64,000 nt of DNA from Brevinematales bacterium (GTDB taxonomy: Bacteria; Spirochaetota; Brevinematia; Brevinematales; GWF1-51-8), in NCBI GenBank assembly GCA_020059465.1, contig JAGVBZ010000037.1, forward strand, positions 33,315 through 97,314, read 5' to 3'. Positions 8,221-17,232 of this stretch are shown here, piece by piece. Positions within the stretch are counted from its first letter, which is position 1, and every line of letters begins with the position of its first letter. The translations under genes were made by a program, and so were the position numbers. The notes under the pieces are model-generated. The model worked only from the letters and a program-made list of their open reading frames with translations. It was not told where the DNA came from and made no database searches.

Positions 8221-10062
8221 TTACTTATCCAGAATGATTTTCATCCGGCATTTCGCGCAGTCGAACTCCAAACGAAATTTCCGTTTCCCGTCATCGAGGC
8301 AGTACGGTTCCGTAAAATCCGATGTGTCCGAGGAAGTTATCTCTGGGGTGATCGGAAATTTGCCGCACCGGCCTAATTCATATTTCAGGCAGTAACGGGT
8401 CGTCATCACTGTCTCGCCGGTCAGATCCAATCCCGATTCCGCAGCGGGACGCAGGATTTTCACCCCGTGCCTCTCGTAAAAACGCCGTGCGAGACGGTTT
8501 AAAATATTTCCAGTAAAATCCAGCTCGGTCTCCGGATAAGGGATATTATTCTTTTCGATCATTATTTCTTTACGGGGGAATGCAGTCTCGCGGTTTTTTT
8601 CCAAAACTCCCGCCAGATTCCGCCGCGCGTCGTTGAGAACACTGACCGGAAAGAAGAATGGCTGCGATAGTTCGTCGCTGAATTTCCTGACACTGAAAAT
8701 CTCGTCCCCGAATTTCAGCAATTGTTTTTTTATAGTCTCCGATGCTTTTTCAGGATTCTGCGCTGGGATTTTCCCGCCCGTCAGGATATACTCTGCGGCT
8801 ATTCCGTCCTCGTCCAGCGCGCGCAGGATAAACCCGTCGGGGTGCTCGCCGAACCACAGATCGATATCAATTTTCCGTTCGATCTTCTTCCGTTTCAGTT
8901 CCTTGATGAAATCGTGATCGCTGTTCCGGTAGATTGTCAATCCGATTTTTATATAGCGGTTATCGTGCGGGAATACTTTCTTCCCCTCGGAAAAAAGGAT
9001 ATTTGTCCCGGCAAGAATGTTGTTGTCGTCGATATAGCATATCCCGTCGCCGTTATTAAGTTCTTTATCCCCCTCCAGCGTGAACCATTCCCTTCCCTTT
9101 GTGATTACCCTTCCGAGTGGTTCGCCGATCGACTTCTGGGTGTGCACTGAAATAATATCAGGCCTTCTGCCGTTGAGGAAGTAGGTAGAAAAACCTCGAT
9201 TGAAGCTCTTTTGCGGGTCGGGGGAAAATTCTACGGTAGAATGTCCGCTCGACGGCTTCCTGTAATCGGCTCCATCCATGATGCTGTCAAGATGCCGGCG
9301 GTAATAACTTACGACGTTCTTCACGTAGTTCTCGTCTTTCAGACGTCCCTCGATTTTAAACGATGTCACTCCGGCATTCATCAGCTCCTTCAAATACCCC
9401 GATAGATTGAGGTCTTTTAATGAAAGGAGGTATTTGTCCTTGATCAGCATCTTTTTATTCCGGTCAAGGAGGGAATATGTCATCCGGCAGGGCTGGGCGC
9501 ATTCGCCCCTGTTCCCGCTGCGCCCGTAGCAAGCGTAGCTGATATAGCATTGCCCGCTGTAGCTGATACATAGCGCGCCGTGAATAAATGTTTCAAGCTC
9601 AATCGATGTTTCTTTCCTGATTGCGACGATCTCGTCGAGGGTCAGTTCGCGTGCGAGAATAGCCCGGAAGAATCCGGCCTGTTCGAGGAACTTAACCCGT
9701 TCCGGGGTATGGTTATGTGTCTGGGTGCTCGCGATCAGGGGAATAGGCGGGATATCCATCTCGAGGATTCCCATATCCTGTACGATCAGTCCGTCCGCGC
9801 CCATTTCATACACCCGGCGTATTAAAGCTTCCGCTTCCGGGAGTTCGTGGTCGTATAGGATGGTATTCAGGGTGATGTAGACCCGAGCGCAGTAACGGTG
9901 TGCGAAACGGATCAGTTCGTCCAGTTCGGAGACGGGATTGGAGGCGGCGGCGCGTGCGCCGAAACTATCCGCCCCGATATATACCGCATCGGCGCCGCAT
10001 TTTACCGCAGCGATACCGCAGTCCTTATCGCGCGCGGGGGCGAGTAATTCTATCTCATGCAT
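8221..10062 (-). CDS. U32 family peptidase / RlhA-like (23S rRNA hydroxylation-associated) protein
   Basis: ELLAPARDKDCGIAAVKCGADAVYIGADSFGARAAASNP; Cys cluster GALCISYSGQCYISYACYGRSGNRGECAQPCRMTY. Confidence 0.9.
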   Translation of the reverse strand: MHEIELLAPARDKDCGIAAVKCGADAVYIGADSFGARAAASNPVSELDELIRFAHRYCARVYITLNTILYDHELPEAEALIRRVYEMGADGLIVQDMGILEMDIPPIPLIASTQTHNHTPERVKFLEQAGFFRAILARELTLDEIVAIRKETSIELETFIHGALCISYSGQCYISYACYGRSGNRGECAQPCRMTYSLLDRNKKMLIKDKYLLSLKDLNLSGYLKELMNAGVTSFKIEGRLKDENYVKNVVSYYRRHLDSIMDGADYRKPSSGHSTVEFSPDPQKSFNRGFSTYFLNGRRPDIISVHTQKSIGEPLGRVITKGREWFTLEGDKELNNGDGICYIDDNNILAGTNILFSEGKKVFPHDNRYIKIGLTIYRNSDHDFIKELKRKKIERKIDIDLWFGEHPDGFILRALDEDGIAAEYILTGGKIPAQNPEKASETIKKQLLKFGDEIFSVRKFSDELSQPFFFPVSVLNDARRNLAGVLEKNRETAFPRKEIMIEKNNIPYPETELDFTGNILNRLARRFYERHGVKILRPAAESGLDLTGETVMTTRYCLKYELGRCGKFPITPEITSSDTSDFTEPYCLDDGKRKFRLEFDCAKCRMKIILDK

Positions 10063-10070
10063 CTTGTTTT

Positions 10071-10679
10071 TTATTGTGCTATTCCCGAAAGTAAAGGAAT
10101 ATTTCCGACTTCGGTTTCTGTGATTATTTTCGCGGTTGCTGAAACATCAATCTTGAGATTGATCCTCTGCAATCCCAACCCGGAAACACCCGCCCGGATA
10201 ATCAGGGCATAGTAATCCGAATACAGGAGCGCCCGGATAAGTATCGGTTTTGACAGGGTCGCAGTATACGATCCTTTCACCGTCTGGAAGGGAGATATAA
10301 TCAGATTTGTGAACACGAATACGGTCTGGTTCGTGTCGTCGACATAGGGATATGCGCCTGATGGATAAAGAATTGTCTGTCCGGGTTGGGCAGTGTAATT
10401 TGTACTGACGGCGAACGAAACAGTCACCGAATTATTCTCCAGGTTAGAGATCGAATACTCCAACTTCAATTCCTGAATAACAACGGTTTCGGGAATAACG
10501 GTTTTCATATCGTTTATAACCGTCAGTTCGGAATAATAATTGGTAGAGGAAAAGATCCCGAAGTTGAAAGCTGTCATGGGGAAAAGCATGGAAAACCGAT
10601 CGTTGAGCAGCAGAGTAGAGGACATCCGGCAGCCCGCAAAAATAATGGAAACCAGAATAATTATTTTAAATGTTTTCAT
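10071..10679 (-). CDS. Hypothetical lipoprotein
   Basis: MKTFKIIILVSIIFAGCRMSS, lipobox FAGC. Confidence 0.75.
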   Translation of the reverse strand: MKTFKIIILVSIIFAGCRMSSTLLLNDRFSMLFPMTAFNFGIFSSTNYYSELTVINDMKTVIPETVVIQELKLEYSISNLENNSVTVSFAVSTNYTAQPGQTILYPSGAYPYVDDTNQTVFVFTNLIISPFQTVKGSYTATLSKPILIRALLYSDYYALIIRAGVSGLGLQRINLKIDVSATAKIITETEVGNIPLLSGIAQ

Positions 10680-10687
10680 TTTTACTC

Positions 10688-11485
10688 CTATAAAAGGGGA
10701 ATTTCGAGAGAAATATATGGCAATATAGGCAGAGAGAAAACGTCCGACGCGCCTGTACCGTATTTTAATTCAAATCCCGGGTATGCAATACCTGCAGTAA
10801 TAATCACAGCCTTCAGGTCGAAACAGATGCCTCCTCCAAGCGTCAGGTCGCCGGGCGTATTCAGTCCGATTAACGATCCGGAGCTTACGGGCGCAATCTG
10901 CTGCATGTGAATAAAATAGCCAGCCTCTAAGAAAAATGTCACGAAGTCCATCTGAATATCCGCCCCCAATACGGGGCGCAGGAAGGAATCCCATCCCGTT
11001 TTATTGCCCAGCAGCTGCGATTCAAGTATGATGTAAAAATGGATGGGTTTTAAGTCGATCCCGAAACTTCCCTCAAAGAGGATGGATGTAAAATTGAAGT
11101 CCGCGCTGACGATGGTTGCGGCTCCGGCAAGCTGCCCGTTGATCAGGTCGATCAGCAGCTTTTCGCCGGTGAATTCTAAGTAGCGGATGGATAACGACAT
11201 CGCAAGCGGGCTTGCCGGAATATCCCACCCGAGTTTGACGCCGCCGTTAAATAGACCGACAATATAGAGTGGAAATGACGAGTTGACTGAAACCGCAAAT
11301 CCGGACCCGAGCGGAAGGTTTAAGCGCAGATCCAGAGGACGGTAACTGAGCGCCTCTAAAGTTAGAATATGGGTGGTATCGATAAACGGAGTATCTGCTG
11401 TGAGAAGCCGGCCGGCACCCGCAAACGCGGAAACAGTTGATGAGAAACAAAGTATAAGTATAAGTAAGGCTTTAAAAAACTTCAT
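10688..11485 (-). CDS. Exported hypothetical protein, probably an outer-membrane beta-barrel
   Basis: Start trimmed to MKFFKALLILILCFSSTVSAFAGAG (track ORF runs into argG); alternating beta-type segments and terminal hydrophobic strand. Confidence 0.7.
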   Translation of the reverse strand: MKFFKALLILILCFSSTVSAFAGAGRLLTADTPFIDTTHILTLEALSYRPLDLRLNLPLGSGFAVSVNSSFPLYIVGLFNGGVKLGWDIPASPLAMSLSIRYLEFTGEKLLIDLINGQLAGAATIVSADFNFTSILFEGSFGIDLKPIHFYIILESQLLGNKTGWDSFLRPVLGADIQMDFVTFFLEAGYFIHMQQIAPVSSGSLIGLNTPGDLTLGGGICFDLKAVIITAGIAYPGFELKYGTGASDVFSLPILPYISLEIPLL

Positions 11486-11486
11486 T

Positions 11487-12683
11487 CTATTTTCTCCTGT
11501 GCTTCGCGCCGTATACCTGCATCGGCAGGCCGTACAGCTTGATGAACCCGATCGCGTCCTTCTGGTCGTACCCGCTTCCTTCCTCGAACGTCGATAAATT
11601 GACATCGTAGAGGGAGTCCGCGGATTGCCTCGATGCGGGGGTAATATTACCCTTGTATAGTTTAAGCTTCACCTTGCCGTTGACGACATCCTGCGTCTTA
11701 TCGAAAAACGCGGTCATCGCATCGAACAGGGGATGATACCATTTCCCGTTATAGATCATTTCGGCATAAGTTAATTCCATAATCTGCTTATAGTGCATCG
11801 TATCCCGTTCGAGAGTGATGCTTTCGAGCGCCTTATGCGCCTCGATCAGGATCGCCCCGCCGGGTGTTTCATAGACACCGCGCGATTTGATGCCGACAAG
11901 CCGGTTTTCCACCAGATCGACAAGCCCGACGCCGTTCCGGCCGCCGATCTTATTCACCTCGCAGAGAAGTTCGTACGGTTTCATCCGCTTACCGTTGACA
12001 CCGACCGGGATGCCTTTTTCAAATTCGACCTCGACATACTCAGGTTTATCCGGCGCGTCCGACGGGTCGACTCCCATCAGGAACATCGACTTGTCGTACT
12101 CGTTCGCGGGGTCTTCGAGGATGCCGCCCTCGTAGGAAATATGCATCAGGTTCGCGTCCATACTGTAAGGTTTTTCCTTCGATACCGGGATCGGGATATT
12201 GTTCGCCTTGGCGAAATCGATGAGATCGTTCCGCGCTTTGAAGAAGTCGTCCATCTTCCACGGTGCGATTATTTTCAGATGGGGAGCGAGGGCCCTGAAC
12301 GTCAGTTCGAACCGCACCTGATCGTTTCCCTTACCGGTGGCGCCATGGGATACCGCCTCGGCGCCTTCCTTCAGCGCGATCTCCACATGCCGCTTCGCGA
12401 TCAGGGGACGCGCGAGGGATGTGCCCAGCATATATTTATATTCATAGACGGCATTCGCCTTGATAGCGGGGAATATCGCGTCCGTTACAAATGTTTCCTT
12501 CAGGTCTTCTATATAAACTTTGCTTGCCCCGGTGCGTAAGGCTTTCTCGCGTACAGCGTCCCAATCCTCTTCCTGTCCGAGGTCTGCAGCGTAGGCGATG
12601 ACTTCCGCATCGTATTTCTGTTTCAGCCATGCGAGTATTACGGATGTGTCCAAGCCGCCGGAATAAGCCAGCACGATTTTCAT
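11487..12683 (-). CDS. argG: Argininosuccinate synthase
   Basis: [24 protein letters not shown]...[13 protein letters not shown]...[20 protein letters not shown]. Confidence 0.97.
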   Translation of the reverse strand: MKIVLAYSGGLDTSVILAWLKQKYDAEVIAYAADLGQEEDWDAVREKALRTGASKVYIEDLKETFVTDAIFPAIKANAVYEYKYMLGTSLARPLIAKRHVEIALKEGAEAVSHGATGKGNDQVRFELTFRALAPHLKIIAPWKMDDFFKARNDLIDFAKANNIPIPVSKEKPYSMDANLMHISYEGGILEDPANEYDKSMFLMGVDPSDAPDKPEYVEVEFEKGIPVGVNGKRMKPYELLCEVNKIGGRNGVGLVDLVENRLVGIKSRGVYETPGGAILIEAHKALESITLERDTMHYKQIMELTYAEMIYNGKWYHPLFDAMTAFFDKTQDVVNGKVKLKLYKGNITPASRQSADSLYDVNLSTFEEGSGYDQKDAIGFIKLYGLPMQVYGAKHRRK

Positions 12684-12825
12684 ATTGATCTCCTTCTTGG
12701 TAATTCGCGTTAATTATATACTATTCCGGTAAAAAAATCAATATGGAAATAAAATACGTATGTAAAATTGAAATTTCAGTAAAATCAGGGCATACTATGA
12801 TATCAAATTGAAGGAGAATGCCAGG

Positions 12826-14100
12826 ATGCGAAAAACACAGATTATCGCGGTTTTTATAACGGCATTGATGGGGATATACGTATCATGTGCGCCTGTTCCG
12901 GGCGAGCCTGCCCCCGCAGCCTCGATAAATCCCTTCCAGCTTTACATTCTTTCGTGCAGTTCGAATATGATCGGGTTCTCATGGACTTCCACAAACGGCG
13001 CTACAGGATATATTCTATCCTATTCGACCAGTTCCAACGGGACTTTCAGCGAATTATACTCCGGAAGCGGTCTCTCCTACAGCCAGTATGGGCTTTCCCC
13101 GGACACCACCTATTATTATAAACTTTCCGCCTCCTTCGGGGGTACGGAATATTCTCTGCCGATGTATGCAATGCGGACTATGCCGGTTCAAATGACCTTC
13201 GGCGGTGTGACCGTCAACGGGTTTATCAGTAATCTTACGGCAGGGCAGATGAAGACATATTCGATCTATGCGAAAAATGTGAAAATTACAAGCGGCACGG
13301 TCAGCAATTTCGTCGCCGATTCATATTTTACTATCACAGGTACGAATTATTCGGTGGACTATCCGCGTCTCGCGATCAGCATCCAGTCCCCGGACTTATC
13401 AAACACGATGTGGTATTATATCGATAGTAAGGGCTATTTCGAGCAGAAGATATTTATGCGTTACGGCGCGGGCACATACACAGTAAAAGTCCTGAACGGG
13501 CCTCATCCCGACGGGTACTGGTATGTTGCGGCGGTGATGTGGGCGGTCAATTCCCGTACAAACGATTTCCGCTACCTGATGCCGTCGGGGATGGTACAGT
13601 CGCTCGACCCGAGAATCCGCGCGCTTGCGTTCCAGCTCGCAGGAGCGGTGTCGGTGATCTCTAACAAAGCACGTATTATTCACGATTATATCGTAAAAAG
13701 CATTTATTACGATCTCGAAGTCTTAAACGGGGTCGATAAACCGATGGACGCAGTATCGTGCTATCTCCGGGGTTCCGCGGTTTGCGCGGGATATTCGTTC
13801 TATTATGCCGCATTACTGAGAGCCCTCGATATTCCCGCTATGTACGTCCGCGGAATGGCAGGCGGTTCTACTACTATCAATCATGCATGGAACGAGGTTT
13901 ACTGGGGTGGGTCATGGCATATTGTCGATACGACATGGGACGACCCGTTAATAAACGGGCATAGCGATTATCCCGACGGGTATAACCTGAGATGGAAGTA
14001 TTTCGATATACCGGAAGTATTATTCCATGACGACCATACCAACGAGTCGCCTGTCGCGTATTATTCGTTGGATATTCCCGGAGAAGAAGGGGAGTATTAG
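12826..14100 (+). CDS. Lipoprotein with fibronectin-III-like and transglutaminase-like domains
   Basis: Lipobox YVSCAP; GSAVCAGYSFYYAALLRALDIPAMYVRG (Cys), INHAWNEVYWGGSWHIVDTTWDDP (His, Asp). Confidence 0.87.
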   Translation: MRKTQIIAVFITALMGIYVSCAPVPGEPAPAASINPFQLYILSCSSNMIGFSWTSTNGATGYILSYSTSSNGTFSELYSGSGLSYSQYGLSPDTTYYYKLSASFGGTEYSLPMYAMRTMPVQMTFGGVTVNGFISNLTAGQMKTYSIYAKNVKITSGTVSNFVADSYFTITGTNYSVDYPRLAISIQSPDLSNTMWYYIDSKGYFEQKIFMRYGAGTYTVKVLNGPHPDGYWYVAAVMWAVNSRTNDFRYLMPSGMVQSLDPRIRALAFQLAGAVSVISNKARIIHDYIVKSIYYDLEVLNGVDKPMDAVSCYLRGSAVCAGYSFYYAALLRALDIPAMYVRGMAGGSTTINHAWNEVYWGGSWHIVDTTWDDPLINGHSDYPDGYNLRWKYFDIPEVLFHDDHTNESPVAYYSLDIPGEEGEY

Positions 14101-14136
14101 GGGCTTCAGACTGATTCAACAGAAAGCGCCGGAAAC

Positions 14137-14601
14137 TTATTTTCTGAGTGCGTCAAGTAACTCGCTGATAGTAACTTTCAATGCAGGATGGATAAAATCG
14201 GGCGCGATATCGGCGAGAGGCCTCAATACAAATTCCCGTTTATGCATATCGGGATGCGGGATAATGAGCGGATTGATGCCGTCGTTGTCGAACAAGGTGA
14301 TGCCGCCGTAAAACAGTATATCCAGGTCGATGACGCGCGGACCCCAACGGGCGACCCGTTGTCTGCCGAGGTTTTGTTCGATATTTAGCAATTCCGATAA
14401 TAGGTGCGCCGGCTCGAGTTCTGTCTCCCCCTCGATAACCATATTGATAAAATCGGGCTGATGCGTAAACCCGTACGGCGGAAAATGATAGGGTTTCGAA
14501 TAACGGGTAATGGTCATCAGTTCGCACATTTTTTCCAGCGCCTGGCGGATATACTTTTTACGGTTTCCCAGATTTGAGCCGATACCTATGTATACCTTCA
14601 T
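14137..14601 (-). CDS. folK: 2-amino-4-hydroxy-6-hydroxymethyldihydropteridine pyrophosphokinase
   Basis: MKVYIGIGSNLGNRKKYI...LGRQRVARWGPRVIDLDILFYG...LIIPHPDMHKREFVLRPL. Confidence 0.97.
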   Translation of the reverse strand: MKVYIGIGSNLGNRKKYIRQALEKMCELMTITRYSKPYHFPPYGFTHQPDFINMVIEGETELEPAHLLSELLNIEQNLGRQRVARWGPRVIDLDILFYGGITLFDNDGINPLIIPHPDMHKREFVLRPLADIAPDFIHPALKVTISELLDALRK

Positions 14602-14700
14602 TCGCCACCTCTCGGGATATTATAGTACGAATTACGGAAATTTTCAATATTGCCCTAGAGAAAGGATTAAATTCAGATTATATTGAGATCCGGAAAAAAC

Positions 14701-15324
14701 ATGATTGATATCGTTTCATTTATCATTATCTCTGCGGCTGCGCTGGTGCTTGTTTTCGGGTATATATTCGGCAGGAAGATCAACCTTCGCCTGTCCCGCG
14801 AGGTATCCAAGGAGTTGGAAAGAATTTTCGCCCCCAAGGATCAGACCTATGTCTGGATCGGCGGGTTGATCGGGTTCCGGGCCGCGTATGTAGTCGAAGG
14901 CCTTACCTACCTGAAAATAACCATGCTGATGCTGCCGCGCCACAGCATACTCTACTACCCGATCTCGAAGCTGACGTCGCGGAACGACCGTCTATGGGTG
15001 GATTGGGGGCTAAAGCAGGATCCGGGGTTTGAATTTCATATAGCCGAATATAAATCGCGGAGACTGATATCGGAGATAGAGAAAAACCCGCGTCTGACAA
15101 GGGGCGAGGGGATAGTCGGTAAGTCAAAAGTTGTCTTTCTCTACGATGAGAACGGGAAAAAAGCAATGGACGAATTCCTGAAGGGGACGGATCAATTAGG
15201 GTTTATCTATTTCAAAATGGGAGGAGAAAAGAAATCGGCGGGGCTGTACTGCTATTTAAATATTGCTGAATGGAAGGACGCTATTGAAAAAGCGGCGTTA
15301 TTTATCCGAAAGAAGGCGGGATGA
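14701..15324 (+). CDS. Hypothetical membrane-anchored protein
   Basis: Single N-terminal TM segment (IVSFIIISAAALVLVFGYIFG); no family recognised. Confidence 0.6.
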   Translation: MIDIVSFIIISAAALVLVFGYIFGRKINLRLSREVSKELERIFAPKDQTYVWIGGLIGFRAAYVVEGLTYLKITMLMLPRHSILYYPISKLTSRNDRLWVDWGLKQDPGFEFHIAEYKSRRLISEIEKNPRLTRGEGIVGKSKVVFLYDENGKKAMDEFLKGTDQLGFIYFKMGGEKKSAGLYCYLNIAEWKDAIEKAALFIRKKAG

Positions 15325-15397
15325 TGCAATTCACATGAATCGGGCGGATGAATTGACGACATTTCGATATAAGTATCTCAGTAATATGAATCTTCTA

Positions 15398-15426
15398 TTG
15401 ACAAAACACCGAATCTTCATTATCTT
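15398..15426 (+). promoter_or_regulatory. Candidate promoter of mcsA-mcsB-clpC
   Basis: TTGACA (15398-15403), 17 bp, TATCTT (15421-15426); a second TATAAT lies at 15461-15466. Confidence 0.5.
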
Positions 15427-15575
15427 ATAGTGATTGATTTAATTCTGTAAAATATTAGGGTATAATATATATAAGCAGTTTTAGAGTGTTTTCTATTTAG
15501 TTTTTTTCAAAGTGAAACGATAATTTTATGATAGACGCGTGAATGAGGAGGGTATCATCTTAACGGGAGGGAATT

Positions 15576-16193
15576 ATGCTTGATAGAGGTGATTCGTCAA
15601 AATGCAGTATATGCGGAAAAGAAGATTCTGTGATATTTGTAAAAATTGTTTCCGGTGATAAAATAGAGCAGAAGGGATTATGCGCCGGTTGCGCTATAAA
15701 GTACCTTCAGGATAAGGATAATATTAAGGAGTTGAATTTCGTAGACCAGAAACTCCTGCATGTTATCGAGGAGATGAAAGACCTTTTAACGGGAATAATT
15801 TCGAATATAAACCTGATTGGAATGAAAATGAAACCTGAAAACTCAGACCAGAAGCAAACCAGCGAAAATCACGGACAGGAATGTTCGTATTGCGGATTGA
15901 AATTCGAGCAGTTCAAGGAAACCGGCATGCTGGGCTGTCCCGAATGCTACAGCACGTTTAAAGAGTACATCGGGGAATTTGTATTCGAATTGGAACGCGG
16001 GACCAGCCATAAAGGAAAGATGCCGAAAAAGTTTGCCAAACTCTATCTTCTGAAACAGGAGATCCTTTTCCTGAATAATAAGCTTGAGAAGTTATTATTC
16101 AACGAGGAGTATGAGGAGGCTGAAAAGGTCAAGAGGAAACTGGAGAAACTGATCGGAAATTTCGATACAAGACGGCATGATGAGATCCATTGA
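15576..16193 (+). CDS. mcsA: McsA-like zinc-finger/UVR-domain protein
   Basis: Four CxxC units (CSICG, CAGC, CSYCG, CPEC) and C-terminal EEYEEAEKVKRKLEKL UVR motif; upstream of mcsB-clpC. Confidence 0.87.
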   Translation: MLDRGDSSKCSICGKEDSVIFVKIVSGDKIEQKGLCAGCAIKYLQDKDNIKELNFVDQKLLHVIEEMKDLLTGIISNINLIGMKMKPENSDQKQTSENHGQECSYCGLKFEQFKETGMLGCPECYSTFKEYIGEFVFELERGTSHKGKMPKKFAKLYLLKQEILFLNNKLEKLLFNEEYEEAEKVKRKLEKLIGNFDTRRHDEIH

Positions 16194-17208
16194 ATTTCCG
16201 AAAAGCGTGAAACGGCGCAAGAACAGGCTCGATAATTTTACTTTTTCCTCCAGGGTTCGGATAGCCAGAAATCTCGAAGGTTTGATGTTTCCTCATTTCC
16301 TGAAAGAAAAGGATAAAAACGAAATCGACGAGAAGTTGACGGATAAAATAAAGGAAATGCCGTACCGTTTGAATACGTTAAGCTTCGATGAGATTCCGCA
16401 TGCGCAGGTCATGGTCTATGTGAGTACCAATGTGATTACGCAGGAGTTTATCCGGAACGGCAGAAAAATGATTTCGGATATGACCGGGGATTGGATCATA
16501 CTGATTAACGAGGACGATCATCTCCGGATATTTGCTATAGAGAAAGGGTATAATATTAGTAAGATATATCAGCGTCTGGCCGACGTAATGGGTTCGGTAG
16601 AGGATAAAGTGGATTTTGCGTTCGATGAGAAATACGGGTATCTGACCTCCTCTATTTTGAATATCGGCACAGGGCTTCGTCTGTCCGTATTGGTGAATTT
16701 ATACGGGATGATGGCCAGTAAGCAGATTCACGCGTTTACCGAAAGTGTGAATAGTATCGGTTACTCGGTAGCCAACGCCGGGGGAGATAAGTCCGCGAGC
16801 GGGCTTTATTATATCTCGAATATCTATTCGATCGGCTTGTCCGAGGACGATATGGTAAACGAATTTGAGGAAATGATCAGCCGGTTATATCATCTTGAGA
16901 TGGAAATGCGGCGCGTTTACTTCGGCAAACGTCAGGAGCGCGAGATTGTTTTCGAGGAGATTTTCGAACTGAAGAACCGCGACAAGATCGGATGGAGCGA
17001 TATGCTCTACTATATCTCCCTGATTGATTCGCTGAACGGGAAATATCTCGCAATCAGCGATAGAGACGAGCTTAGAACGCTTGTTGTACAGGGTACTGAC
17101 GATTATCTGATATACCGGAATAATATTCCGGCTGAAAATACAGCGTCTGAGAGAATGGAATTGTTTAAAAGAATTATCTCTCAGATTAAGTACAAATCGG
17201 TCGCATAA
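16177..17208 (+). CDS. mcsB: McsB-family ATP:guanido phosphotransferase, divergent active site
   Basis: FTFSSRVRIARNLEGLMFP, INEDDHLRI, FDEKYGYLTSSILNIGTGLRLSVLV, located between mcsA and clpC. Confidence 0.88.
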   Translation: MMRSIEFPKSVKRRKNRLDNFTFSSRVRIARNLEGLMFPHFLKEKDKNEIDEKLTDKIKEMPYRLNTLSFDEIPHAQVMVYVSTNVITQEFIRNGRKMISDMTGDWIILINEDDHLRIFAIEKGYNISKIYQRLADVMGSVEDKVDFAFDEKYGYLTSSILNIGTGLRLSVLVNLYGMMASKQIHAFTESVNSIGYSVANAGGDKSASGLYYISNIYSIGLSEDDMVNEFEEMISRLYHLEMEMRRVYFGKRQEREIVFEEIFELKNRDKIGWSDMLYYISLIDSLNGKYLAISDRDELRTLVVQGTDDYLIYRNNIPAENTASERMELFKRIISQIKYKSVA

Positions 17209-17232
17209 AAAGGACCGGGGAGAAGGTTATAT

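Noticed and set aside
9900-10123. Arg-rich small + ORFs near 10 kb
   Set aside because: Antisense to the start of the U32 peptidase gene; composition explained by GC-rich codons.
11793-12539. + strand ORF of 248 aa
   Set aside because: Entirely antisense to argG; an artefact of codon composition.
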